A stretch of DNA of 64,000 nt, taken from contig CBDDHT010000002.1 of assembly GCA_965228615.1 (NCBI GenBank), forward strand, positions 248,001 through 312,000. Direction: 5' to 3'. The position numbers were made by a program, and so were the translations under genes. Numbering within the stretch: position 1 is the first letter of the stretch; each line of letters starts with the position of its first letter. Origin of the DNA: CBDDHT01 sp965228615 (GTDB lineage Bacteria > Pseudomonadota > Alphaproteobacteria > Rhizobiales > Methyloligellaceae). The notes beneath the pieces were generated by a model that saw nothing but the letters and a program-made list of their open reading frames with translations, was not told the DNA's origin and did no database searches. Below, piece by piece: positions 25,100 to 33,743 of the stretch.

Positions 25100-26421
25100 T
25101 GGGTGAATATCTCTCTCTCATGATGTTTCCGGCGCTTTTGATTGCGCTGTTTCTTGGTTTTCATGTCGCCTTCTCGATGATGGGCATCGCCCTCTTTTTC
25201 GGCCTTGTGACATTCGGCGACGCGGTCATCTTTCAGTTTGCACAGAAGGTCGACTCGGTTGCTTCGAACTTTGTTCTCGCCGCCGTGCCTCTGTTTATTT
25301 TTATGGGCGCGATGATGGAGCGCTCGGGTATCGCCGAGCGCCTCTTCGAAGCCATTCATCTGTGGACGCGCCGGCTTCCCGGCGGGCTCGCCGTCGGCAC
25401 CATCCTGATGTGTGTCGTGTTTGCCGCATCGAGCGGCGTCATTGGTGCAACCGAGACCGTCGTCGGAATGCTCGCGATCCCCGTGATGCTGAAATATTCC
25501 TATGACAAGGGTCTGATATCCGGGACCATTTGCGCGGGCGGATCGCTCGGTACGATTATTCCGCCATCTGTGGTCGTGGTTGTGCTTGGCCCTGTTGCCG
25601 ATGTGTCTGTGGGAGACCTGTTCGTGGGCATGGTCTTTCCTGGGCTGATCATGGCGACGCTATACATCACCTACGTTCTCGGCCGCTGTCTCCTGAACCC
25701 GGAATTTGGGCCGAGTCTGCCGCCGTCAGATGACGATCCCAGTTTTTGGGAGAAGACACGCATTACAGTCATCGCGCTCTGGCCGCCGGTTTTCATGATT
25801 GTCGCCGTGCTCGGGTCCATCATGTTCGGGCTCGCAGCTCCTACTGAAGCCGCCGCAATGGGCGCTTTCGGTTCGATCTTTCTGGCCGTGATGTATGGTC
25901 AGTTTACATGGAAGGTGCTGAACGAGGCGGTTCTCAAGACCCTGCGCATCACGTGCATGATCCTATGGATCATCGTTGGTGGAAACATGTTTGCTGGCGT
26001 CTTTATCGCCTCAGGCGGCGTTTCATTGACCGAGGAATTGATATCCACTGCTAATCTCACACCATGGGTCACGCTTGGAGCCTTTCTGTTCATCTGTTTC
26101 ATCGCCGGCTTCTTCTTGGATTGGATCTCGGTTCTTCTCATTTTCATCCCCGTCTTCATCCCCATCGTGAAGGCTCTGGGATTCGATCCGGTCTGGTTCT
26201 GTATCCTGTTTTTGATCGTTGTTCAGACGAGTTACCTGACGCCGCCAATGGCGCCCGCTATCTTCTATTTGCGTGGGATCAGTCCACCGGAAATAACGCT
26301 GCGCCATATGTTTAGCGGTGTCGTGCCTTTCATCATCCTGCAACTCTTCTGTCTGGGGATTGTGGCCATGTTTCCAAATCTGGTCTTGTGGTTGCCGGCG
26401 CAAATGTTGGGATTTAGATAA
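25099..26421 (+). CDS. dctM: TRAP transporter large permease (DctM family)
   Basis: 440 residues with about twelve hydrophobic segments; secondary carrier of the TRAP system. Recognisable: AVPLFIFMGAMMERSGI, GGLAVGTILMCVVFAASSGVIGATE, GTIIPPS and the C-terminal LTPPMAPAIFYLRG (long stretches quoted in parts). Start ATG at 25099 overlaps the dctQ stop; an in-frame start 33 bp earlier lies within dctQ and is less likely. Followed by PhyH and hydroxylase genes in the same direction, so the imported compound may be their substrate or a precursor. Confidence 0.92.
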   Translation: MGEYLSLMMFPALLIALFLGFHVAFSMMGIALFFGLVTFGDAVIFQFAQKVDSVASNFVLAAVPLFIFMGAMMERSGIAERLFEAIHLWTRRLPGGLAVGTILMCVVFAASSGVIGATETVVGMLAIPVMLKYSYDKGLISGTICAGGSLGTIIPPSVVVVVLGPVADVSVGDLFVGMVFPGLIMATLYITYVLGRCLLNPEFGPSLPPSDDDPSFWEKTRITVIALWPPVFMIVAVLGSIMFGLAAPTEAAAMGAFGSIFLAVMYGQFTWKVLNEAVLKTLRITCMILWIIVGGNMFAGVFIASGGVSLTEELISTANLTPWVTLGAFLFICFIAGFFLDWISVLLIFIPVFIPIVKALGFDPVWFCILFLIVVQTSYLTPPMAPAIFYLRGISPPEITLRHMFSGVVPFIILQLFCLGIVAMFPNLVLWLPAQMLGFR

Positions 26422-26496
26422 GTGTCCTCGCGGACGAACATTGCTGCTGCTGGTCAGGAATTGTGGAGGCTTGCCTATATTGACGGCAATTTCGGG

Positions 26497-26519
26497 CTGA
26501 TGTATCTGTAATATATCAG
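26497..26519. promoter_or_regulatory. Inverted repeat, candidate operator of the phyH unit
   Basis: CTGATGTAT and ATATATCAG are inverted arms (one mismatch in nine) around CTGTA, ending 28 bp before the PhyH start. Size and symmetry suit a dimeric repressor. The ATATATCAG arm recurs before the PanB-like gene at 20329-20350. Regulator identity is inference. Confidence 0.45.
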
Positions 26520-26547
26520 GGATGACCAGCAGTCGTGAGGTAGATCG

Positions 26548-27450
26548 ATGACACCGGAAGACATCCTTTCCCAAGAGGCGAACGTCCTTAGCCAGGCACA
26601 GCGTGAGTCGTATTTCGAGAATGGCTATATTCTGCTCGAGCGCATTATCCCGGAGGATCGTGTCACGCAGCTCCGCGCTATCACAGAAGAGATGGTCGAG
26701 CGCAGCAAGGCGATAACGACATCAGACGAGGTCTGGGATCTCGATGAAGGCCACTCGGCGGAAAACCCGCGGCTCCGGCGTCTTTCCAGCCCGAATGACC
26801 ATCACGACACCTATTGGGATTATGCCTCCAATTCGATCCTGACAGAGGTTATGGCCGATCTCGTCGGTCGGGACGTGAAGTTTCATCACTCCAAGCTGAA
26901 TTTCAAATGGTCGGGTGGTGGGGACGAGGTGAAGTGGCACCAGGATATCTCATTCTGGCCGCACACCAATTACAGTCCCTGCACATCGGGGACCTATATC
27001 TATGATTGTGGACTGGAGCAGGGGCCGCTCGCCGTGCTGCCCGGCAGTCACGAACATCCGCTTTACGACCAATATAATGACAAGGACGAGTGGGTCGGGT
27101 GTCTCAGCCCGGAAGAGGCGGCAAAGATCGATATGGACAAGGCGGTGTTCCTCGATGGGCCTGCCGGATCGGTGACCATCCATAATTGCCGCACACTCCA
27201 TTACTCGGCGGCCAATCACTCAGATATTCCGCGTCCGCTTTTGCTCAATGTCTTTGCATCAGCCGATGCCTTTCCCTACACCCACAATCCGCTTTATTCG
27301 AAATACGATCAGGCGATTGTCCGGGGGCAGCGGGCACGGTACGCTCATCACGATCCACGTCCATGTCTGCAACCGCCGGATTGGTCCAAGGGCTATACAT
27401 CGATTTTCGCCGTTCAACAGGAAGAAGACTGGACCGCAGCAGCCGAGTGA
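26548..27450 (+). CDS. Phytanoyl-CoA dioxygenase (PhyH) family protein
   Basis: Fe(II)/2-oxoglutarate oxygenase, 300 residues. The HxD iron motif is in KWHQDISFWPH (near residue 131); the distal His is in CRTLHYSAANHS (near 219); the 2-oxoglutarate Arg is in RPLLLNVF (near 229). Hydroxylates an aliphatic substrate. RBS GAGGT precedes ATG 26548. It leads a same-direction group with the hydroxylase, a small membrane protein and an FAD enzyme, after the TRAP genes. Confidence 0.9.
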   Translation: MTPEDILSQEANVLSQAQRESYFENGYILLERIIPEDRVTQLRAITEEMVERSKAITTSDEVWDLDEGHSAENPRLRRLSSPNDHHDTYWDYASNSILTEVMADLVGRDVKFHHSKLNFKWSGGGDEVKWHQDISFWPHTNYSPCTSGTYIYDCGLEQGPLAVLPGSHEHPLYDQYNDKDEWVGCLSPEEAAKIDMDKAVFLDGPAGSVTIHNCRTLHYSAANHSDIPRPLLLNVFASADAFPYTHNPLYSKYDQAIVRGQRARYAHHDPRPCLQPPDWSKGYTSIFAVQQEEDWTAAAE

Positions 27451-27494
27451 AGGCAATCGGCTGCGCGGGATAGCCAGCGCCACAGGAGGAACAC

Positions 27495-28265
27495 ATGATC
27501 ACCGACAGGCAAGTCAATTTTCGCGAGGAATACCGCTCGCGCATCATCGGTTGGTATGACGGCTATCTGCACATCGCGATCATATATGCGATGGGCGCGG
27601 CCGCGTTTTACATCTATCTCCAGAACTTCGGAAACGTGCTCTGGTGGGAATGGCTGACCATCCCGCTCACTTTCATGTTTACGAACATCTTCGAATGGTG
27701 GATCCACAAGACGATCATGCACCGTCCCATGAATATCAAGGGCGTACGCGCTATCTATGAGCGCCACACTCTGAACCACCATCAGTTTTTCACCGATGAG
27801 GAGATGCGCTTCCGAGATCACAAGGATTGGCGCGTGACCGTATTCCCGCCCTATGCCTTGGTCGTCTTCATTCTGATGTCGATCCCGGGTGGTTTTTTCT
27901 TCGGCTGGCTGATTTCACCGAATGTCGGCTGGTTGTTCATGTGCACGACGACGGGCATGTACCTGCTTTATGAATTCATGCACTTCTGCTGCCACGTGGA
28001 CGAAAACTGGTTTGTCCGCAATTGCCCCTTCGTGAACACGATCCGCCGGCATCACACGGCCCATCACAATGCCAGGCTGATGATGGAAGTGAACATGAAC
28101 CTCACTTTCCCAATCGCTGACTGGATGTTCGGGACGTCGGACCTGGATCGCGGACTCTTCGGGCATATCTTCAACGGCTACAATACGGATCATCTCAAAG
28201 AGGATCTGCGTGGCCGTCCGAAGCGGCCGGACGAAGCGGCAGCGGAGCCCATGGGCGCCTACTGA
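27495..28265 (+). CDS. Fatty acid hydroxylase / sterol desaturase family protein
   Basis: Membrane-bound di-iron enzyme, 256 residues, with helices near 25-45, 52-70, 115-135 and 140-158. The histidine boxes are HKTIMH (about 73-78), HTLNHH (about 92-97) and HHTAHHN (near 190), with an extra HFCCHVDENW between. Hydroxylates or desaturates a lipid-like substrate with O2. Start ATG 27495 has AGGAGG 5 bp upstream. It is 44 bp downstream of PhyH, so two oxygenases may act in one pathway. Confidence 0.88.
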   Translation: MITDRQVNFREEYRSRIIGWYDGYLHIAIIYAMGAAAFYIYLQNFGNVLWWEWLTIPLTFMFTNIFEWWIHKTIMHRPMNIKGVRAIYERHTLNHHQFFTDEEMRFRDHKDWRVTVFPPYALVVFILMSIPGGFFFGWLISPNVGWLFMCTTTGMYLLYEFMHFCCHVDENWFVRNCPFVNTIRRHHTAHHNARLMMEVNMNLTFPIADWMFGTSDLDRGLFGHIFNGYNTDHLKEDLRGRPKRPDEAAAEPMGAY

Positions 28266-28266
28266 T

Positions 28267-28452
28267 ATGCCGAACGATATCAAAGCCATCCTTTCGGTGA
28301 TCGCAATGGTGGTGGCTGTTGCGATCGCCTATTGGCAGGAGTCTGTCGGCAATGCCCATCTCTTCTGGTTCGTGATCGGCACGGCAATTTTCATGGTGGC
28401 TTCCATGTGGGTGTTCCCGGAAGCCGTCGGCAAGAAGAAGAAGCGCGGGTGA
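28267..28452 (+). CDS. Small two-helix membrane protein
   Basis: 61 residues: two hydrophobic helices (about 7-24 and 32-50) and a lysine-rich end (GKKKKRG). It begins 1 bp after the hydroxylase stop, so it is part of that transcript and could be an accessory subunit of the di-iron enzyme. No family recognised. Confidence 0.65.
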   Translation: MPNDIKAILSVIAMVVAVAIAYWQESVGNAHLFWFVIGTAIFMVASMWVFPEAVGKKKKRG

Positions 28453-28468
28453 CCGTGCGACAACGTCA

Positions 28469-29827
28469 GTGAACTGGCTCGAGACCCATAGGCTCGCGCC
28501 CGATCACGGCTTGCCGGTCCTGGCTGATGTGGATGTGCTTGTCGTCGGCGGCGGCGCCGCCGGCATTGCTGCTGCGGAGACGGCCGCCCGGCGCGGCCGC
28601 GACGTCCTTCTCGTCGAACGCTATGGTTTCTGTGGCGGTAATGCCGTCGCCGGTCTGTCAGGCACCATCTGCGGTCTCTATCTCTCAAGCGAACGCGTTT
28701 CCAATCGCCCGGAACAAGCGGTGTTCGGTTTCGCCGAGCGGTTTCGAGCCGCAATGGCAGAGACGAACGGCATCACGGAACCGCAGCGTTACGGGCGCAC
28801 ATGGACACACTGTCATGATCCGCATCGTTGGCGCGAAGCGGCAGATGCCTTTCTCGGCGATGCGAAGGTAAACGTGCTCTACCACGCGCTCGTGCTGGGT
28901 GTGGTAATGGACGGCGAGGCCGTCAATGGCGCGCTTGTGGACTCGAAAGCCGGGCGGGGTGTCGTCAATGCACGCGTCATTGTCGACGCCAGCGGCGATG
29001 CGGATATCGTCTTTCGGGCCGGCTACGGCTATTCGCGCGGCCAGGACGGGACCGTTCAAAATCCGACCATGATTTTCCGCATCGGCAATGTGGATATGCC
29101 GCGCTTCCTCGACTTCTGGGGCTCGGATACGATTTGCTCGGCACGAGTGACCGAACAGCTGATCGAAGCGAATGCGTCTGGCGACTATGATCTTCCGCGC
29201 GCAAAAATCTGGATCTTTCCGACGCCGCGGCCCGGCGAATTGCTCGTCAATGCGACGAGGCTTGTCGGGCGAGATGGCCGCGAACTCTATCCGGGCGACC
29301 CGGAGGATCTCACCGAGGCGGAACTCGTGGGGCGCCATCAGGTGCGCGAATATGCGCGCTTCCTGACGAACCATATTCCCGGTTGCGAGGCGAGTTTCGT
29401 CAACGATACGGGCGTTCAAGCCGGCATTCGGCAGTCTCGCTCGATCATTGGCGTCGATCGGCTGACCAACGACGATGTCATGACGCGACGCAAACGCGGC
29501 GATGGCGTCGTCCGCTCGCCATGGCCCATTGAATTGCATTCGGGCGAGCGGCCGAAACTCGAGTGGCTCGATGACGACTACTATGAAGTGCCTTTCGCGA
29601 CACTCCTTCCGGAAAAGGGTGAAAACCTGATTGTGGCCGGTCGCTGTCTGTCGGCCGAGCATGAGGCTCTAGCGTCATGCCGGGTCACGGCCCAGTGCTT
29701 CGGCTACGGTCATGCGGCAGGACTTGCGGCGTCTCTCGCCGTGGAGCGAAATCTACCGGTTCGCAGCCTTGAAGGCGCCGAGATTCGAGCGCTTCTCAAT
29801 GCAGATGGTGCACGTCTTGATGACTGA
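28469..29827 (+). CDS. FAD-dependent oxidoreductase
   Basis: 452 residues. An N-terminal dinucleotide-binding motif VVGGGAAGIAAAETAARRG (about 25-43) is followed by ERYGFCGGNAVAGLSG, IVDASGDADI (near 170) and IVAGRCLSAEHEA near the C-terminus. This is the FAD-dependent 'FAD_oxidored' family related to succinate-dehydrogenase-type flavoproteins. Start GTG 28469. Last gene of the plus-strand group with PhyH and hydroxylase. It may oxidise their product; substrate unknown. Confidence 0.88.
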   Translation: MNWLETHRLAPDHGLPVLADVDVLVVGGGAAGIAAAETAARRGRDVLLVERYGFCGGNAVAGLSGTICGLYLSSERVSNRPEQAVFGFAERFRAAMAETNGITEPQRYGRTWTHCHDPHRWREAADAFLGDAKVNVLYHALVLGVVMDGEAVNGALVDSKAGRGVVNARVIVDASGDADIVFRAGYGYSRGQDGTVQNPTMIFRIGNVDMPRFLDFWGSDTICSARVTEQLIEANASGDYDLPRAKIWIFPTPRPGELLVNATRLVGRDGRELYPGDPEDLTEAELVGRHQVREYARFLTNHIPGCEASFVNDTGVQAGIRQSRSIIGVDRLTNDDVMTRRKRGDGVVRSPWPIELHSGERPKLEWLDDDYYEVPFATLLPEKGENLIVAGRCLSAEHEALASCRVTAQCFGYGHAAGLAASLAVERNLPVRSLEGAEIRALLNADGARLDD

Positions 29828-29852
29828 ATATTTCGACATCCCGGCAAAATGA

Positions 29853-29873
29853 GCCCCGGATCATGTCCGGGGC
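29853..29873. repeat. REP-like palindrome
   Basis: GCCCCGGA-TCATG-TCCGGGGC, an 8-bp perfect stem with no T run, between the convergent FAD oxidoreductase and beta-barrel genes. A weaker relative, with CCGGA-CTTGA-TCCGG, is at 34155-34169. Such palindromes are widespread intergenic repeats in alphaproteobacteria and may also act as mRNA 3' ends. Confidence 0.55.
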
Positions 29874-29887
29874 ACAACGGCTTGCAG

Positions 29888-30643
29888 CTATTGGCCGAGC
29901 TTGATCCTAATCCCGCCGGTGACGACGCGATCATATTCGGTATTGGTCTCGATCTGCATGATTCCGCCGGCCCCAAGCGTGTCTCTGGCCTGGAAGTCGC
30001 CTGCCGTCGTCAGGACGCCGGAAAGTCGCAGCGTGAAGACCGCGCGCTCCGAGATGTTGACATCGATGCCGCTGTGATGAGCCAAAAGGAACACCGTATC
30101 GTCATCGTCGATGAGGAAACGCGAGCCTGCCGGACCGACATTGTCGATGTCGATGCGTGCAGCGCCGATGCTGGCTCCGCTGAACGGACGGAGGCGTCCA
30201 TTGAAGAATGTCCGGCGCCACGAGCGCAGAAGCGTTCCCTGCAATGAGTTGATCGTGATATCGCCGCCCGATGGGAGTATCTGCGGGAAAAGCGGATTGA
30301 GCGGCGCATTCGCATAATTCACGGTCAGATCTTCCGCCGTACCGTGGCCATATTGCAGTTCGGCGCGCCAAAGCTCATCGATCTGTTTGCCGACGGCAAA
30401 TGTGAACCCAAAACCGTCATCCGCCTCCGTGACCAGCCGTCCGTTGGCGCCGGCAACATTGGGGCTGAACATGTCGACATCACGTTCCGTATCAAGCGCG
30501 CCGCCGAAACGTCCTTCGATGTACCAACCGTAGTGTGATTGCGCGACCGGGTCTTTCAGACCGCCGGATTGCGCCGGAGCCGTGACGATCAGAACGGCGA
30601 TGGCAAGCGTAGCGCTGCCGAAGACGATGTTTCGGAAATTCAT
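29888..30643 (-). CDS. Outer-membrane beta-barrel-like protein
   Basis: 251 residues with a signal peptide (about 1-26). The mature part has alternating amphipathic strands: WYIEGRFGGAL, GFGFTFAVGKQID, WRAELQYGHG, RPFSGASIGAARI and the final VVTGGIRIKLGQ. This resembles small OmpA/OmpW-like surface barrels but I see no specific family signature. Located in the outer membrane by inference. Start ATG 30643 follows GAGG. Confidence 0.72.
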   Translation of the reverse strand: MNFRNIVFGSATLAIAVLIVTAPAQSGGLKDPVAQSHYGWYIEGRFGGALDTERDVDMFSPNVAGANGRLVTEADDGFGFTFAVGKQIDELWRAELQYGHGTAEDLTVNYANAPLNPLFPQILPSGGDITINSLQGTLLRSWRRTFFNGRLRPFSGASIGAARIDIDNVGPAGSRFLIDDDDTVFLLAHHSGIDVNISERAVFTLRLSGVLTTAGDFQARDTLGAGGIMQIETNTEYDRVVTGGIRIKLGQ

Positions 30644-30780
30644 GTGAAGCCTCTTAACAATTGCTCAATAGAGCATCTACCCCGCTTGCGATGATATTCG
30701 AGATGCGGGAATGCACGCGAGTGCAAAGCGGCGAAAGCCTCAAGCTTTTACAGGCGATGTTGCAGTCGCGCCACAGCTGC

Positions 30781-31329
30781 TCACACGCATCCGCCGCCGC
30801 CCGTATCGGCTTGAGCTTTGTCATCGAAGACGGCTTCGATCCTGACGGGGTCATTGGCCAACCCCCGGAAAATACCGAAGGCCGACGCGCCGCGGAACTC
30901 GGAGCCTTCCACATGCGGTTGGCCGAGACTCGATTCAGGCAATCGGTCATCCACGTCGGTATAGAAATCGAAGCTTCGGCCAGGCTCGAACGCCTCGAAG
31001 GCAAGCGAGACAGCGCGGCCTCCATCGTCGGCGCCCCTGGCATCGATCAGCTTCACGGGGGAATCCAGTTTCGAAAAGAAGGCCGAAGGGCTTCCGCTAC
31101 CGAGCCCGCCGGCCACTGTATCGAAGATGAGGTTGCCGGCTGAGCCTGCAAGAACGATCGACAGCCCGACGAGCGTCCAGCCGTCTCCGCTCTTGTTCTC
31201 GATCGTGAATATGTCGGGATCGCTATCCTGGAATGTGACCACAAACCGAGGGCCGCAAGGCTGATCGTCACCAAGCACCGGAGTCGCCAGGAAACCGCTC
31301 GCCGCGATCAGGAGAACCGCAAGGCGCAT
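30781..31329 (-). CDS. Secreted protein of unknown function
   Basis: 182 residues with a signal peptide (MRLAVLLIAASGFLATPVLG). A Cys near the mature N-terminus (QPCGPR) and one near the end (GGGGCV) could form a disulfide. The body looks beta-rich (FVVTFQDSDPDIFTIENKS, LAGSAGNLIFDTVAGG). ATG 31329 is preferred since GAGG lies 6 bp upstream; ATG 31344 would add five residues. No family recognised. Confidence 0.65.
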   Translation of the reverse strand: MRLAVLLIAASGFLATPVLGDDQPCGPRFVVTFQDSDPDIFTIENKSGDGWTLVGLSIVLAGSAGNLIFDTVAGGLGSGSPSAFFSKLDSPVKLIDARGADDGGRAVSLAFEAFEPGRSFDFYTDVDDRLPESSLGQPHVEGSEFRGASAFGIFRGLANDPVRIEAVFDDKAQADTGGGGCV

Positions 31330-31403
31330 GACCGACCTCGCCATGAATGTTTCAGACAGGGTTCATTTGGCCATGATCCGTATCCGACGTCGAGGGGGAT
31401 GCG

Positions 31404-31447
31404 GTAAAAATATGTGCGCCGGGTCCCGATGTGCAAGGACCCGGCGC
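31404..31447 (-). terminator. Terminator of the L,D-transpeptidase gene
   Basis: An 11-bp perfect stem, GCGCCGGGTCC / GGACCCGGCGC, around a 10-base loop. On the minus strand it is followed by ACATATTTTTACC, giving five T. It stands 27 bp past the stop of the L,D-transpeptidase. Confidence 0.75.
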
Positions 31448-31474
31448 ATGCCATGACCGGAAGGGGAAGGTCGG

Positions 31475-31912
31475 CTAATTCGTTACGACGATGCGTGTGT
31501 TGCCCATGCCATATCGATGAACGAGGCTGTAGAGCCGCGCGGCATTGGCGGGATGTAACCGGACGCAACCATGGGATGCGGGCCGTCCCAAAGAACGAAT
31601 GTAGTTCGTTCCGTGGACAGCATAACCGCCATGGAAAAAGATCGAATAGGGCATCGGCGAATTGTTGTATTTCCGCGAATACCACATGCGGTGGAGGCGG
31701 GTCGGCCGATAAGTCCCCAGCGGGGTGCGATAGCCGCGGCGCGCTGTTGAGACGGGCCAACTATAGGCGCGCGTGCCTTTCACAAAGACTGTCATGCGCT
31801 GCGCGGATTTGTCGATTTTGGCAACAACGGAGGCAGCTGACGCCGATGGCGCCGCAAACACGAACCCAAGCAAAACAAGACAAGCCGAAGCGGCTCGCGC
31901 GAGATATTGCAT
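31475..31912 (-). CDS. L,D-transpeptidase (YkuD domain)
   Basis: 145 residues with a signal peptide ending near ASA-AS (about 24). The YkuD catalytic motif is complete: HGTNYIRSLGRPASHGCVRL with the nucleophile Cys in SHGCVR and the preceding His. Forms 3-3 peptidoglycan cross-links or attaches proteins to peptidoglycan in the periplasm. Start ATG 31912 has GGGAGG about 7 bp upstream; an in-frame start 30 bp earlier lacks this. Followed by a strong terminator. Confidence 0.92.
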   Translation of the reverse strand: MQYLARAASACLVLLGFVFAAPSASAASVVAKIDKSAQRMTVFVKGTRAYSWPVSTARRGYRTPLGTYRPTRLHRMWYSRKYNNSPMPYSIFFHGGYAVHGTNYIRSLGRPASHGCVRLHPANAARLYSLVHRYGMGNTRIVVTN

Positions 31913-32036
31913 AGTTATGCCTCCCAGTTGATTTAACAACATGGGAAGGCATATTCAGTTTTCCAAGATCTAGGGTCTTCAATCGATCTTTTGTGGTAAA
32001 TAGATCGATAATCGCAAAGACCGGTGGCTGTTTATT

Positions 32037-32501
32037 CTATGCCGATTTTGCAAGCTCGCCGCGAATGACATACCGCAGGATTTCTGCAACTTGATGCGGT
32101 TCTTCGGCAACCGCCAGTGCGGCCGCATCGACCTCTTTGAGTGGATGGGTCAGCGCAGCATCGTGGAGTACGACCAGCGGTTTGCCGAGAGCTGCGGCAA
32201 AACCGGCATCGAAAGCTGCATTCCACTGTTTGTACTTGTCGCCAAAGCGGACTACGACAATATCGGCGCGTTCGATGAGATTGCGGGTCCGAATAGCGTT
32301 CAGCTTGGCGCCCTTGTGGTCTTTCCAGAAGCCTTTGTCCTCTGATCCGAGAATCGAGATTCCGCAATCGTCGCTGCTGTCATGGTCGGTAACGGGAGCG
32401 GTGAATGTCACGGGCAGACCTTCAGCTTTGACCGCAGCTTCAATAACTTCGCGCCAGTCGGTATGAATTTCGCCAGACAAATAGACTTGCCAAGGTTCCA
32501 T
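32037..32501 (-). CDS. YtoQ family protein
   Basis: 154 residues beginning MEPWQVYLSGEIHTDWRE, with DCGISILGSEDKGFWKDHKG, RADIVVVRFGDKYKQWNAAFD and GKPLVVLHD. This fits the YtoQ family, relatives of nucleoside 2-deoxyribosyltransferases; biochemical role not established. Start ATG 32501 with GGAG 8 bp upstream; the frame stays open further upstream, antisense to mepA, but that part is not coding by content. Confidence 0.88.
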   Translation of the reverse strand: MEPWQVYLSGEIHTDWREVIEAAVKAEGLPVTFTAPVTDHDSSDDCGISILGSEDKGFWKDHKGAKLNAIRTRNLIERADIVVVRFGDKYKQWNAAFDAGFAAALGKPLVVLHDAALTHPLKEVDAAALAVAEEPHQVAEILRYVIRGELAKSA

Positions 32502-32744
32502 TTGATGTTCTCCAAAGCGGTTCCATTTGACCCTATCGGTATGGGAAGGCAGGCAGTGAGGCAAGTCTTTGCAGCGGTTTCGGCGTTCGGACACGGATTT
32601 TTGACGGCGCTTGCAGATGAATGGCAAAATGCAGCGCGCCGCTGTAGTATGCGGCGAAAGCTTGAGATTCGCGTGGGGGAATATCTTGATGCCGCCCGGA
32701 GTCTGGCAAGCCGAGGTGGTGACGGGTCCTAAGCAAAATCCGAG

Positions 32745-33743
32745 ATGCGCCGAGTTCTTTTCCCAATAGTCCTGGCATTCCTGGCGGTTGCGCCGCTCGA
32801 AGCCTCCAGTGCGCCTGAAGCGCGCAAACTTTTTGGTGCCAAAAAAGCACCGGCTGATCTGCGCTCGCGTGCCATAGGGTCCTACGCACGTGGTTGTCTG
32901 GCGGGAGGCGCCATGTTGCCTGTGAACGGGCCGGCGTGGCAGGCCATGCGTCTTTCGCGAAATCGCAATTGGGGTCATCCGGCTCTCGTCAAATATGTCG
33001 AGCGGCTTGCGACAGAATCGAAAGAAATCGACGGCTGGCCGGGGCTGCTGGTTGGTGATTTGTCACAGCCGCGTGGCGGTCCCATGCTCACGGGCCATCG
33101 CAGCCACCAGATTGGTCTTGATGCAGATATTTGGCTCAAGCCAATGCCGAACAGGCGTTTTACCCGTAAGGAACGCGAAAAGATCTCAGCGATTTCGATG
33201 CTGGGCAAAGACCGGCTGTCGATCAACAAGCGGGCCTGGAAACCGGGCCATGTGACATTGTTGAAACGGGCTGCGTCCTCCCGCAAGGTGGCGCGGATCT
33301 TCGTGCATCCCGTCATCAAGAAAGAGCTTTGCCGGGCGGCCGGGAACGATCGGCGTTGGCTGAACAAGATTCGTCCCTGGTGGGGACATCATTATCATTT
33401 TCATGTCCGGCTATCGTGTCCGCGCGGCATGCGCGGCTGCGTCAACCAGAAGCCGGCACCTGGGGGCGACGGGTGCGGTAAGCAACTCGATGACTGGTTC
33501 AAGCTGCTGAAGCGCGCAATGAAGCCGAAAAAGAAACCGCCCAAGAAAATTACGAAACCCAAGAAGAAGCCGAAGAAGCGGCGCCGTTTGCGCCTGGCGG
33601 ATCTGCCGGCGGACTGCAAGCTGGTGTTGAACGCACATGATGTACCGTCTGCGGATATCGTTCCCGCGTCGCAGCGGCCTCCGGCAACAGGCTGGGTCAA
33701 GCGGGAAGGTGGAATCTCACTGCCGGATAGGAAGCCAAAATGA
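32745..33743 (+). CDS. mepA: Penicillin-insensitive murein endopeptidase MepA, Lys-rich tail
   Basis: 332 residues with a signal peptide (about 1-22). The LAS-metallopeptidase zinc motifs are HRSHQIGLDADIW (near 119-131) and HYHFHVRLSCP (near 217). Cys residues are placed as in MepA. Cleaves D-alanyl-meso-diaminopimelate cross-links in the periplasm. The C-terminus (about 258-284) is unusually Lys/Pro-rich, with PKKKPPKK and KPKKKPKKRRR, absent from the E. coli enzyme; it may bind anionic wall or membrane polymers (inference). The stop overlaps the next start (ATGA). Confidence 0.9.
   Translation: MRRVLFPIVLAFLAVAPLEASSAPEARKLFGAKKAPADLRSRAIGSYARGCLAGGAMLPVNGPAWQAMRLSRNRNWGHPALVKYVERLATESKEIDGWPGLLVGDLSQPRGGPMLTGHRSHQIGLDADIWLKPMPNRRFTRKEREKISAISMLGKDRLSINKRAWKPGHVTLLKRAASSRKVARIFVHPVIKKELCRAAGNDRRWLNKIRPWWGHHYHFHVRLSCPRGMRGCVNQKPAPGGDGCGKQLDDWFKLLKRAMKPKKKPPKKITKPKKKPKKRRRLRLADLPADCKLVLNAHDVPSADIVPASQRPPATGWVKREGGISLPDRKPK

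Noticed and set aside
32037..32978. A 313-residue version of the YtoQ protein.
   Set aside because: The added N-terminal half runs antisense to mepA, and GGAG before ATG 32501 fixes the usual start.
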